Assembly: GCA_937863435.1 (NCBI GenBank)
Contig: CALMES010000119.1
Location: 1 to 43,062 of the forward strand
Length of the DNA: 43,062 nucleotides
DNA from: an uncultured Candidatus Peregrinibacteria bacterium
GTDB taxonomy: Bacteria > Patescibacteriota > Gracilibacteria > Peribacterales > Peribacteraceae
Reading direction: 5' to 3'
The notes beneath the pieces were generated by a model that saw only the letters and a program-made list of their open reading frames with translations, ran no database searches and was not told where the DNA came from. Position 1 is the stretch's first letter. Each line of letters begins with the position of its first letter. Positions 26,177 through 34,503 of the stretch are shown here, one piece after another. The position numbers and the translations under genes were made by a program.

Positions 26177-26892
26177 AGCATTTTAAATTTTTGGGTTAGG
26201 GTTTTTGCTTCGACGTACTGGGTATTATCCCAGAGTTTAAAAGGGGTCATATTGGTGGAAGACTTGACATCAACCGCCATGACTCCGTAATCTTTCATTG
26301 CGAAAACACAGGACCGGTGCTCAATCGCTCTTAGCTTCTCGTCGATTGAGTTATCCAGTACCGAGTTGTGCCTGGTTTCCCATATTTTCCACTGCCACAG
26401 GTCGAGCAGCCTTTTAGAGATCACCCGGCCAGCTCCACAGGTCACGCCCCTACGAAACGGCTCACGATAGCCGCCCCAGTATGCTGCTTTTTTAGTAACA
26501 GTGTCGTAAAAATAAAAATCGGTCACGCCGATAAAGTCAGCACGGCGACGCATGGCGCTGATGTAAATTTCGATGAGCTCCGGCGATAGTATGTCGTCAG
26601 AACCGACACAGAGCACGTAATCAGCGCCCCAGTGTTTAGCCCAGTGCAGCGGCGCGTTAACCTTTGCGGCGAGCGGCTGGTTTGGAGCCTCGCTGTAATG
26701 AAACCCGTGTTTCAAAACCATTTCTTTTGAGTCTTTACCTTCACTGCCAGCGACAAACACCTGGTAATCGATGTTTAACCGCTCAAATGTAGGCGCGAGG
26801 GCGTGGATGCCCTGCGCGAACATTTCAAATATCTCCGGTCGTTTCCAGACAGCGGTTATAATGGCGAGCTTTATCCGTTTTTTCACTGGCAT
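26158..26892 (-). CDS. Glycosyltransferase-like protein (GT-A fold)
   Basis: 244 residues from ATG 26892 (MPVKKRIKLAIITAVWKRPE); nine extra upstream residues are possible. The strand LAIITAVWKRP, the ADYVLCVGSDDILSP block with GSDD (97-100) as DxD-like site, and GVTCGAGRVISKRLLDLW fit a family 2 type fold. Donor and acceptor unknown. It overlaps AsnB by 19 bases and the nuclease gene by about ten. Confidence 0.75.
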   Translation of the reverse strand: MPVKKRIKLAIITAVWKRPEIFEMFAQGIHALAPTFERLNIDYQVFVAGSEGKDSKEMVLKHGFHYSEAPNQPLAAKVNAPLHWAKHWGADYVLCVGSDDILSPELIEIYISAMRRRADFIGVTDFYFYDTVTKKAAYWGGYREPFRRGVTCGAGRVISKRLLDLWQWKIWETRHNSVLDNSIDEKLRAIEHRSCVFAMKDYGVMAVDVKSSTNMTPFKLWDNTQYVEAKTLTQKFKMLCAESA

Positions 26893-27629
26893 AAAGTTAA
26901 TAGAGTTTCGTAAATCCACTCTCTGCCCTTTTCTACACGCTCGTGAATACCCTCGATGTACTCTTTACTGCGTTGCACCTCAAACGCGCGGATTTTCATC
27001 TCGTCTGGGATGTCGCCGTAGGTCAACCGTGCCTGTGTTTCTTTGAAAATGTCCTCCACTTCGTCGTCGTCGTGAGCAAACCCGAGTTGCTTTGCAATAT
27101 TGTACGTCTCCTGCATGATGAGCGCGTGAGGCGTATCCATAAGCGTGTAGTATACGATGTGTTTGTCCTTGCCGGTCAGGTCCATGTATACCTGTCCCTG
27201 AAATTCGTAACGCTTATCCAGAATTTTGTCAAAGAACGGAAACGATGCAGCGGTCCAGCTCGCCTTATTGTCGGCTGTGTGATCGTCCAGGATAATGTCC
27301 GGTGTCCCTGTTTTGTGGCTATCAGCGAAATGCTCATCATTCGGCAGCACGAGACCTCCGTTATACTTCATTTTGCTGATGAACCGGATTGAGTCGGCCT
27401 CCACTGCGTTGCCTTTGCGGGTGTGCTTAGACGAGAACTCGTTAATTTTTCGGTTAAAAAATTCCGGCTGCTCCAGTATCCACATGCTCATAAATTCTTT
27501 GGCAGTTTCGCCGAAATAATCGTCTTTACCTCTGCCGCGAGTCATAATCTCGTAGCCGGAGCCGCGAGCTTTAAATCGTAGGCTAATACCTTTAGCGTCT
27601 GCTTTGGTGAGTTTACTTTTTGTTTCCAT
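26883..27629 (-). CDS. PD-(D/E)XK nuclease of recombination module
   Basis: 248 residues. KGNAVEAD (Glu77) corresponds to the first conserved acid, TPDIIL (Pro110-Asp111) and DNK (120-122) to the PD...(D/E)xK pair, and the following helix with QGQVYMD (144-150) to the Q/Y motif of RecB/YqaJ-type nucleases. With the neighbouring ERF-type annealing protein this is a phage exonuclease-annealase pair, processing double-strand ends for single-strand annealing. It overlaps RNase H by 17 bases. Confidence 0.75.
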   Translation of the reverse strand: METKSKLTKADAKGISLRFKARGSGYEIMTRGRGKDDYFGETAKEFMSMWILEQPEFFNRKINEFSSKHTRKGNAVEADSIRFISKMKYNGGLVLPNDEHFADSHKTGTPDIILDDHTADNKASWTAASFPFFDKILDKRYEFQGQVYMDLTGKDKHIVYYTLMDTPHALIMQETYNIAKQLGFAHDDDEVEDIFKETQARLTYGDIPDEMKIRAFEVQRSKEYIEGIHERVEKGREWIYETLLTLCQ

Positions 27630-28053
27630 AATCTGCTGAAATTTCTCCCCATTCTGCCGTATGCCATTTTGATACAGCGATGGAGTCGTTAATAACTAAA
27701 TCTATGCCGTCGTGCTCTACCTCAACTGTTTTGAGAAATTCGAGTGATCGACGTACAAGCTCGTGGGCTTTTTTGGTTTTTTCATGCACCACGAGTTTTG
27801 AATTTACTTTTTTGTCCTTTAACCAGGCCATTGCCGTTACTGAGTCGCAATAAATCTGAGTGTGCCCGTTCTGCATGGCGTACCCGATAGCGTGGCACAG
27901 CGCCACAAATTCGCAAATATTGTTTGTGGCGTAGCCGATTTGCGAGCTAAACACAATGTCTCCGGTGTAAATGTCAACGCCGCGATATTTTGACGGCCCG
28001 GGATTACCGCTGCACGCTCCATCTACGGCGAGTCCGCTATTAGGCATTTGCAT
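27613..28053 (-). CDS. rnhA: Ribonuclease HI
   Basis: 146 residues if the start is ATG 28053; an in-frame ATG at 28077 would add eight. DGACSGNPG carries the first catalytic Asp, NNICEF the Glu, YCDS the second Asp, and the end GEISADYG the last Asp, so the active site is complete. It removes RNA from RNA-DNA hybrids, such as primers or R-loops. The start overlaps the annealing protein stop, indicating coupling. Confidence 0.85.
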   Translation of the reverse strand: MQMPNSGLAVDGACSGNPGPSKYRGVDIYTGDIVFSSQIGYATNNICEFVALCHAIGYAMQNGHTQIYCDSVTAMAWLKDKKVNSKLVVHEKTKKAHELVRRSLEFLKTVEVEHDGIDLVINDSIAVSKWHTAEWGEISADYGNKK

Positions 28054-28768
28054 TGGTGACAGGTTTTGATTGTTCAATCAACATTTTTTCGTGCTCCTCG
28101 GATAGCTCGTAATGTTTTTTGATTGCTTTCAGTTTCGCAGGGCTCGCAGTCATTGTTTTCACTGCCTCTGACCATTGAGGAGATTCCGGTGTGAGCGGTT
28201 GTTTACCCTTCGTCGGTTGTGCTGCTGGCTGATCGCTTTTAGGCTCTCCAGTCGCTTTACCGTCGTCGTCCTTGTCAGACGAAAGGCCGAGAGCGCCTTC
28301 AAGTGTGTAGCGTTTCAGGTAGCTGATCGAGGACCCGATACTCTGGATTGCATTTTTTTTGCCGCTCACGTCTGCAGGTGCTACGATAAACGTCTGCTCC
28401 TCGTGGCCTCCAACGTGAGAAACGATACAGGTAACCTTGAATTTATCCCCCTCTGGTTGCTGTTCCCAGCGGTAAGACAACCCTACCTCGCTGAGGATTG
28501 GGTCTACCTGCGCCTGAATGTTCGGCAAAGAGTTGTAAACGTAGTTAACCCGTCCTCCTCCCTGGAGCGCATAGTCCACCTTACTTTCTTTTACGAGCTT
28601 AGGTTTTTTTGCCTGAAAATCTACCATTGCCTGTTTGAACGCTTTAGCTGCTTCTTTTTTCTCCCAGCGTTCGTTGAGGTCGAAAAGTTTTTCCATCGTT
28701 TCGATGGTTGTCCCCTTTTCAATAGCCTGAGAGATCAGATTATAAGGGGTCATTAATTCATTACTCAT
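28040..28768 (-). CDS. ERF-type single-strand annealing protein
   Basis: 242 residues from ATG 28768, first gene of the minus operon. The N-terminal 170 residues carry the ERF pattern (FKQAMVDFQAKKPKLVKES, RVNYVYNSLPNIQAQVDPIL, then IGSSISYLKRYTLEGALGL). The C-terminal part is a flexible linker (GEPKSDQPAAQPTKGKQPLT) and a small helical end. It anneals complementary single strands in recombination-dependent replication or repair, partnered by the nuclease two genes downstream. Confidence 0.85.
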   Translation of the reverse strand: MSNELMTPYNLISQAIEKGTTIETMEKLFDLNERWEKKEAAKAFKQAMVDFQAKKPKLVKESKVDYALQGGGRVNYVYNSLPNIQAQVDPILSEVGLSYRWEQQPEGDKFKVTCIVSHVGGHEEQTFIVAPADVSGKKNAIQSIGSSISYLKRYTLEGALGLSSDKDDDGKATGEPKSDQPAAQPTKGKQPLTPESPQWSEAVKTMTASPAKLKAIKKHYELSEEHEKMLIEQSKPVTNANA

Positions 28769-28791
28769 AATAGGTGTATTTGTTTCGTGTA

Positions 28792-28799
28792 CAAATATA
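28792..28799 (-). promoter_or_regulatory. Promoter element of minus operon
   Basis: TATATTTG on minus, a full TAnnTTTG match, 23 bases before the ERF start. It shares the AT-rich block 28797-28845 with the divergent rightward promoter, so the two early operons are controlled from one site. Confidence 0.5.
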
Positions 28800-28845
28800 A
28801 ATAATTTATTTATAATAAATAATTTTTTTATAAATATTTTATTCT

Positions 28846-28853
28846 TACATTTG
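28846..28853 (+). promoter_or_regulatory. Promoter element of replication operon
   Basis: TACATTTG, a full TAnnTTTG match, after a T-run in place of a clear TTTG. It faces away from the ERF promoter and gives a leader of about 85 bases that contains a stable hairpin. Confidence 0.5.
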
Positions 28854-28868
28854 TCGTGTTTGGAGATA

Positions 28869-28911
28869 GAGGGCCGGTGACGGGCTTTTGCACCTACAGG
28901 GTCCGGCCCTC
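28869..28911 (+). promoter_or_regulatory. 5' leader hairpin
   Basis: GAGGGCCGG (28869-28877) pairs perfectly with CCGGCCCTC (28903-28911), nine base pairs closing a 25-base loop in the leader of the replication operon. It may be an RNA control element, an attenuator or an operator. No T-run follows. Confidence 0.5.
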
Positions 28912-28942
28912 GCTCCATAGTATTAATCATTTAATCAAAATT

Positions 28943-29140
28943 ATGGCAGGAGAATCACCGCAAATGATGGCCGGTGTGCGTCTTACGAAAACGGAGCGGA
29001 CTAATTTCAAAAAGAAACTGAAAGAGATCAGCAAAGAGAGAGACATTAAGTTGTCCATTTCTGACTTTTATCGTAAATGCACGCTCGCACTCAGCGACGA
29101 CACAACGTCAAAGCAAATTTTAGAACTCATTAAACTGTAA
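28943..29140 (+). CDS. Small basic protein, possible ribbon-helix-helix regulator
   Basis: 65 residues from ATG 28943. VRLTKTERTNFKKKLKEIS gives a strand followed by a helix, and LSISDFYRKCTLAL a second helix, in the order of MobC/ribbon-helix-helix DNA-binding proteins. As first gene of the operon beside a shared control region it could be an autoregulator. A longer upstream frame from 28856 would run through the leader hairpin and is rejected. Confidence 0.5.
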   Translation: MAGESPQMMAGVRLTKTERTNFKKKLKEISKERDIKLSISDFYRKCTLALSDDTTSKQILELIKL

Positions 29141-29145
29141 AACCC

Positions 29146-29496
29146 ATGTACACATTAAAAGGAGAATTGAAAGTAATTAGCCCTACTCAACAGGTATCGG
29201 ACTCATTTAAAAAGAGAGAATTTGTGGTGGTGGATGCCTCTGGGCAGTACGCGCAAACTATCCAATTTCAAGCGGTTCAGGATCGATGCGATTTATTGGA
29301 TAAATTTAAAGCCGGTGATAATGTTGAGGTTACTTTTTTTCTAAGAGGCCGCGAATGGACCAATCCGAAAGACGGACAGGTGCGTTATTTTAATTCACTC
29401 GACGCTTGGAAAGTCGAACCACTCGGAGGCACAGGTAAAACCGCCAACAACGCTGAGACATTTGTAGCAGAAGGAGACGACGATTTACCTTTTTAA
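29146..29496 (+). CDS. SSB-like OB-fold protein (DUF3127 type)
   Basis: 116 residues. YTLKGELKVISPTQQVSDSF and REFVVVDASGQYAQTIQFQA, then GDNVEVTFFLRGREW, follow the DUF3127 family of Bacteroidota, an OB-fold relative of SSB. The end is DDDLPF, the same kind of acidic tip by which bacterial SSB recruits its partners. It probably coats single-stranded phage DNA and gathers replication proteins. It lies five bases after the possible regulator gene. Confidence 0.75.
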   Translation: MYTLKGELKVISPTQQVSDSFKKREFVVVDASGQYAQTIQFQAVQDRCDLLDKFKAGDNVEVTFFLRGREWTNPKDGQVRYFNSLDAWKVEPLGGTGKTANNAETFVAEGDDDLPF

Positions 29497-29502
29497 GATC
29501 GG

Positions 29503-31713
29503 ATGAAAATAGCTTACTTTTCATCTCTGCCTGAGAAGGGCAAGCCACATCTATGCTCTAAAGTTATTACCGTTGAGGATTTTCTCAACGGTATTAAGTA
29601 CGGAGAGTGGCGGGAATTGGTCGAAAAAATACGGCTCGAAAAGGACAAAAAAAAGCGAGACCTCCTCAAAAAAAGCCTGCCCAGTGTAACAATGGGCGGC
29701 GTGTTCAAAGAACGTAAGGAGGACAAGCTGGTAAGTCACTCGGGCTTTATTTGCGTGGATATTGACCAGTTTAATGACCGCAGCTCTCTACTGAGCGACC
29801 CGTACACGTTTGCCCTCTTTAAATCCGTTTCCGGTAATGGTATTGCTATTGTCGTAAAGGTCAACCCGGACAAACACAAAGAGTCTTACCGGTGGCTGGA
29901 AAACTACTACTTTGCAACATACGGCATATCGGTGGACCCTGCGCCGAAAAATGTTGCCTCGTTGCGGTATGTTACGTATGACCCGGAGGTGTTTGTAAAT
30001 TCCCGGTCGCGACAGTCAAAAACCAAATCGGAAAAACCTAAACGCATTGCCACGCTGCCGGTAATTTTGCCGTCCAACCAGGTTGAGGAGATGATCGCAC
30101 AGGTTGTGAGTGCACGCATCAATATTGCGCCGGATTACGATACCTACCTGCGTTTGGGGTTTGCCATTGCGTCCGGTTTTGGTGAGGATGGCCGTCAATA
30201 TTTTCACCAGCTCTGTAGCACATCTGAAAAATACAATTCGCAGCAGTGCGACAAGCAATACGACCGATGTATAGCTGGCGCTGGTAAGTCTGGTACGTCA
30301 GTCGGTACGTTTTATTACCTGTTGAAATATGCCGGGGTGACCATGCCGAAAACCAACTCAAAGGCTGTGCAGGTTGCCGCGATGGGTAAAAAATCAGGCA
30401 GATCACAGGAGGCGGTAGAAAGTCAGCTCGTGCAGATAAACGGCCTTGACCCGAATGATGCCAAAGAGATTGCCGCGCAAGTCTACGAGAGGGACGACAT
30501 CAACCTGACGACCGTCTCAAAGGACCCGGATCAGCTCATTACGTCGCTCATTGAGTGGATCAACCAGAACCACCCGGTGCGGATCAACCAGGTTACAAAA
30601 ATGATCGAGGAGGCACCCGGAGACATTGAAGTGAACCGGGCAAGGCTCAATACGATTTATCTACGGGCACGAATGGTGTTCAATACTAAAGAGATCACAA
30701 AGGACCTGGTAGAGTCGATTATTTTCTCCGACCTCATCCCGGAATTTAACCCGATAACTGAGTACATTGATGCCAACCGGCACCGCAACACGACTGGCAA
30801 CATTGACGCGATCATTAAATCAATCAACACCGACACGGAGATGGCTCCGGTTTTTATCCGTAAATGGCTTATCTCAATTATTGCAGCATACGACGGCCAC
30901 GTGGTTCGATTGGTCCTCGCTCTGGTTGGCGGTCAGCATACCGGTAAGACAGAATTTTTCAGGAGGTTGCTACCGAAAAAAATAGGCATCGGTAAATACT
31001 ACGGTGAGTCTCGTCTGGATGCAGGTAAGGACGATGAGCTGTTAATGACACAAAAGCTCGTACTCATGGACGATGAGCTGGGCGGTAAATCAAAGAACGA
31101 CGAAAAGCGGTTCAAAGAGCTGACCAGTAAACACACGTTTTCACTCCGGGCACCATACGCTCGAAATAACGAGGACTTTAGGAGGCTTGCCGTACTTTGC
31201 GGGACTTCAAACGATCGGTCGGTAATCAACGACCCAACCGGTAACACCAGGGTACTGCCGGTGAACATTATTTCGATAGATCACGAGGCATACAACGGGG
31301 TAGATAAAGACGAGTTATTCATGGAGCTTGTTCGCGCATACGAGAGCGGCGAGGAGTGGCACCTGACCAAAGAGGAGATGAGCGGACTAACCACTATGTC
31401 TGAGGAGTTTGAAAGCATACCGTTTGAGAGAGAGCTTATCATGCAGTTTTTTAAGGCCGGTGCCGGTCATGCTGGCTTTACAGAGTACCTCATGTCAACT
31501 GAGATAAAGGATTATATCGAGAGCTCATCAAAACAGCGTATTATGAACTCCCGCCGGTTTGGGTTGGAGCTGGCAAAGGTCCTCGGTAAAACCGAGATCA
31601 GAAAAAAGAACGGGATAGCACAACGCGTGTACCATGTCGTGCGACTAAAATCAGACTCACCGCCGCCGCCTGTTTTGGAAAACGTAAACCCCGCAGATGA
31701 GTTACCATTTTAG
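29503..31713 (+). CDS. Primase-helicase (BT4734-like N-terminus, VirE-type ATPase)
   Basis: 736 residues. The N-terminal domain (1-165) has GFICVDIDQF (Asp86, Asp88) and SVSGNGIAIVVKV, as in BT4734/VirE N-terminal primase-like domains. Residues 205-280 (DYDTYLRLGFAIASGFGEDG) form a PriCT-like helical linker. The P-loop ATPase has GGQHTGKT (476-483) and LVLMDDEL (519-526), with a late arginine-rich region as in VirE/superfamily 3-type helicases. It would prime and unwind at the phage fork. The C-terminus ends ADELPF, like the SSB tip of its neighbour. Confidence 0.85.
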   Translation: MKIAYFSSLPEKGKPHLCSKVITVEDFLNGIKYGEWRELVEKIRLEKDKKKRDLLKKSLPSVTMGGVFKERKEDKLVSHSGFICVDIDQFNDRSSLLSDPYTFALFKSVSGNGIAIVVKVNPDKHKESYRWLENYYFATYGISVDPAPKNVASLRYVTYDPEVFVNSRSRQSKTKSEKPKRIATLPVILPSNQVEEMIAQVVSARINIAPDYDTYLRLGFAIASGFGEDGRQYFHQLCSTSEKYNSQQCDKQYDRCIAGAGKSGTSVGTFYYLLKYAGVTMPKTNSKAVQVAAMGKKSGRSQEAVESQLVQINGLDPNDAKEIAAQVYERDDINLTTVSKDPDQLITSLIEWINQNHPVRINQVTKMIEEAPGDIEVNRARLNTIYLRARMVFNTKEITKDLVESIIFSDLIPEFNPITEYIDANRHRNTTGNIDAIIKSINTDTEMAPVFIRKWLISIIAAYDGHVVRLVLALVGGQHTGKTEFFRRLLPKKIGIGKYYGESRLDAGKDDELLMTQKLVLMDDELGGKSKNDEKRFKELTSKHTFSLRAPYARNNEDFRRLAVLCGTSNDRSVINDPTGNTRVLPVNIISIDHEAYNGVDKDELFMELVRAYESGEEWHLTKEEMSGLTTMSEEFESIPFERELIMQFFKAGAGHAGFTEYLMSTEIKDYIESSSKQRIMNSRRFGLELAKVLGKTEIRKKNGIAQRVYHVVRLKSDSPPPPVLENVNPADELPF

Positions 31714-31715
31714 TT

Positions 31716-32117
31716 ATGAAGTGCGCGACTCCACACTGCCGGAATCAGCAGAAAAAAGGCCGTTTCTGCTGTAAATGTGTCTCCCGAAAATACCGGGCCA
31801 AAAATCCTGTGCGTGCCAGCTACCACAACCATAAGAGCAACGCAAAACGGCGTAATATTCCGTGCGATCTGACCTTTGAGCAGTTCTCCGAGTTCTGCAT
31901 CAAAACCGACTACCTCAACGGATGCGGTCGCGGAGCTGACTCCTATCACATTGACCGGATAGATGAGTCAAAAGGTTATACCATCGATAACATCCAGAAA
32001 ATTAAAAACAGCGAAAACATTAAAAAATCCATAATCTACCGCATGACTCGTAAGGGTCCTGTAGATTTCAAAGTGATAAAACATGACGAGCCCGATTTTT
32101 CGTCTGTTCCGTTTTAG
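31716..32117 (+). CDS. HNH-type nuclease-like protein
   Basis: 133 residues. The N-terminal cysteine set CATPHC...CCKC could hold zinc. The HNH-like core is DSYHIDRIDESKGYTIDNIQ, with the His and Asn-rich helix of the family. Starts two bases after the primase stop. The C-terminus ends DFSSVPF, again a Pro-Phe tip. It could nick DNA near the fork, or be a domesticated homing nuclease. Confidence 0.65.
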   Translation: MKCATPHCRNQQKKGRFCCKCVSRKYRAKNPVRASYHNHKSNAKRRNIPCDLTFEQFSEFCIKTDYLNGCGRGADSYHIDRIDESKGYTIDNIQKIKNSENIKKSIIYRMTRKGPVDFKVIKHDEPDFSSVPF

Positions 32118-32161
32118 TTTTACCGTTTCACCATTTTACCTATATTAGCAAAAAAATATTT

Positions 32162-32590
32162 ATGGAACAAGAAAAATGGATAGATGCTGTAGGATTTGAT
32201 GGCCTTTATGAGGTCAGTAATTTAGGTCGTATTAGACGAAAAAAAGGAGAAACTATTTACAAAGACGGGAGAGTTGCTCATTTCTCTGAGACGATACTAA
32301 AAGGTAATCCTAATGGCAAAGGGTATCTTAAAGTTTACCTTTCGGTCAAGTCAAAAAAAATAACCAGAAGCATACATAGAATTGTCGCTGAGTCTTGGAT
32401 AGAAAACCCTGAAAACAAAAAAACAGTTAACCACATTGATTGCGACAAAACCAACAATCGTGTGGATAATTTGGAATGGGCTACGAATAAGGAGAATATT
32501 AACCATGCCTTTGAAAATGGTCGATTTAAGGAACGTGATAAATCTACTATTTTGAACATAAAACACATGAAAAACAGACTTTCAAAATGA
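32162..32590 (+). CDS. Homing endonuclease, NUMOD4 + HNH
   Basis: 142 residues. WIDAVGFDGLYEVSNLGRIR is the NUMOD4 DNA-binding module, and VNHIDCDKTNNRVDNLEW the HNH core, followed by ATNKENINHAFENG. It is free-standing, not inside an intron or intein. Base use is AT-richer than both neighbours, a sign of recent arrival. Its stop overlaps the ATG of the helicase (ATGA at 32587-32590), which is the gene broken by a UGA about 100 bases further on. Confidence 0.85.
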   Translation: MEQEKWIDAVGFDGLYEVSNLGRIRRKKGETIYKDGRVAHFSETILKGNPNGKGYLKVYLSVKSKKITRSIHRIVAESWIENPENKKTVNHIDCDKTNNRVDNLEWATNKENINHAFENGRFKERDKSTILNIKHMKNRLSK

Positions 32591-34047
32591 TTGAATTAAG
32601 AGACTATCAAATTAACAGTATCAGCGCCCTAAGCGATGGATTTAAGAGTTCTGTTCGTCAGATTCTTTGCCTCCCTACGGGCGCTGGCTGAGGCAAGACG
32701 GTTGTATTTTCCGAAATCGTCCGGCGAACTGCCGAGCGCGGTACCCAGGTGTTACTCCTGACTGATCGTATTGAGCTATTCCTGCAGACGTTTGAAGCGC
32801 TGAACCGCATCGGCGTAATGGTGCAATGCCTCGATGCAAAGTCAAAAAAGGATCAATTTAACCCGGCGGCGCTGGTCACTGTCGGAATGGTGGAGACGGT
32901 TAAACGTCGTTTGCTACTCGGCTATGTACCTGGCCTGATCGTAATCGACGAGTGCCACAAGGGGAATTTTACTAAGGTCATGGACCTGTATCCGAGTGTA
33001 AAGGTGATAGGAGCCACGGCCACACCGGTCGGTAAACACATTCCCACATATTACCACCGCATCGTCAACCTGGTCAATATTCCGATTTTGATTAGCCAGG
33101 GTTACCTCGCTCCGTGTAAAGCATTCCAGATGCAGGAGGACCTTAGCGATTTGAAGGTGAAGGGCGGCGAGTACACCGACGACTCACTGTACAATCACTT
33201 CAATAAACGAAAAATGTACACCGGTGTAGTGGACGAGTGGGTGAAGCGGTGCGGCGGTGAGAAAACAATCGTTTTTAACGTGAACATTGAGCACGCGGAA
33301 CAGATGCACCAGGATTTTTTAAGCCGAGGCATTCAGTCGGAGGTCGTGACCAGCAAAACGCCAAAAGAGGAGCGCCGCCGGATACTTGCAGCGTTCAAAG
33401 CTGGACTGGTTCCGGTGCTGAATAACTGCGGTATCCTCACAACCGGGTACGATGAGCCGACTATCCGCTGGGTGATCGTGAACCGGGCGACAAAATCTCT
33501 ACCTCTCTGGCTACAGATGTGCGGACGTGGCTCCCGGACCTGTGAGGGTAAATCGTATTTCGGCGTGCTGGATTTTGGTATGAACCATGATGAGCACGGA
33601 CTCTGGGAGGAGCCGCGCGACTGGTCGCTGGATGTCAAAAAGAAAAAAGACAAAGAGAAAGCTCCACCGACAAAAGACTGTCCGCAATGTGAGGCGATGC
33701 TACCGGCATCTGTAATGAAATGTAAGCACTGCGGGTACGAATTTGAGCGCAAGGAAACTGAGATGTTAACCGGCAAAATGGTTGAGATCAAATCGAAATT
33801 ACCGGACTACCTGGTAGGCATAAAAACGGAGGAGCTCACCGCGCAACAACTTTGGGACCTGCAGCAGAGTAAACGTTTTTCTCATAAATACGTCTGGTCT
33901 CTGGTTCGGCAGCATGACGACGACTTTTTAAAAGAGTTCGCCACGATTGCCGGTTATAAATGGAGCTGGAGACAGGAACAGAAACGCCTCCGCAATCAAG
34001 AGCAGGAGCAAAATAAAAAGGTTGTTAATTTCACACTTCAAGACTGA
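32587..34047 (+). pseudogene. DECH-type superfamily 2 helicase with in-frame UGA in the P-loop
   Basis: Read from ATG 32587 the frame encodes LRDYQINSISAL (Q-like motif), then LPTGAG, a UGA at 32689-32691, then GKTVVFSEIVRR. Removing the UGA and one Gly restores a perfect LPTGAGKT Walker A; a sense codon at the UGA also gives a usable P-loop. Downstream is intact: VIDECHKG (codons 119-126), GATATP (142-147), an RGxR-like MCGRGSR, and a zinc ribbon CPQC...CKHC. The length (486 codons) is right for a phage type III restriction-like helicase. So either a fresh nonsense or sequence error, or UGA is read through. A start at 32749 would leave no P-loop. Confidence 0.75.
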
Positions 34048-34412
34048 TGGAAAAATCAAAAGCCGAAAGCAAAATACAGCACGAGATCGTAGAGTATTTT
34101 CGTAATAACCACTGCCTGAAAATTCATACGCCGCGCTGCGTAATTTTTTCGGTGCCAAATGAGGGTAAGGACATGATGGAGCTTATGTTCAAAAAATCTA
34201 CCGGGCTCATGGCTGGAGCGTCTGACCTTATAGTGGTTTTACCGGGATATGTGGTTTTTGTTGAGGTAAAGGACGCAACCGGTAGGCAGTCCGATAAGCA
34301 AAAGGATTTTGAGCAGCAGGTCAAATTATTGGGGTTTCATTACTATGTTGTTCGATCTTTGGTAGAATTTCAGCAGGCAATAGAAAAATTTTTGCCTCTG
34401 AGAATATCGTAA
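34047..34412 (+). CDS. VRR-NUC domain nuclease
   Basis: 121 residues, the whole VRR-NUC fold: Glu in QHEIVEYF, FSVPNEG, GASDLIVVLPG (Asp60), VEVKDATGR (Glu73, Lys75), and SDKQKDFEQQVKLLGFHYYV. These stand-alone phage nucleases are thought to cut branched DNA, often beside a helicase, as here (one base overlap with the helicase stop). Confidence 0.85.
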   Translation: MEKSKAESKIQHEIVEYFRNNHCLKIHTPRCVIFSVPNEGKDMMELMFKKSTGLMAGASDLIVVLPGYVVFVEVKDATGRQSDKQKDFEQQVKLLGFHYYVVRSLVEFQQAIEKFLPLRIS

Positions 34413-34468
34413 ATGCTGGATTTTTAAAAATATTTCAGAATTTATGTATAAATTATAAATAAACTATT

Positions 34469-34476
34469 TATATTTG
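34469..34476 (+). promoter_or_regulatory. AT-rich promoter element
   Basis: TATATTTG after a run of AT (34441-34468) that matches the blocks at 38271 and 42573. It leaves about 25 bases before the next ATG. Confidence 0.5.
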
Positions 34477-34503
34477 TCAGGTAAACAATTAAAAACAGCG
34501 ACT

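Noticed and set aside
32749-34047. Helicase starting at GTG 32749
   Set aside because: This start would leave out the Q-like and P-loop motifs that are clearly present upstream in the same frame.
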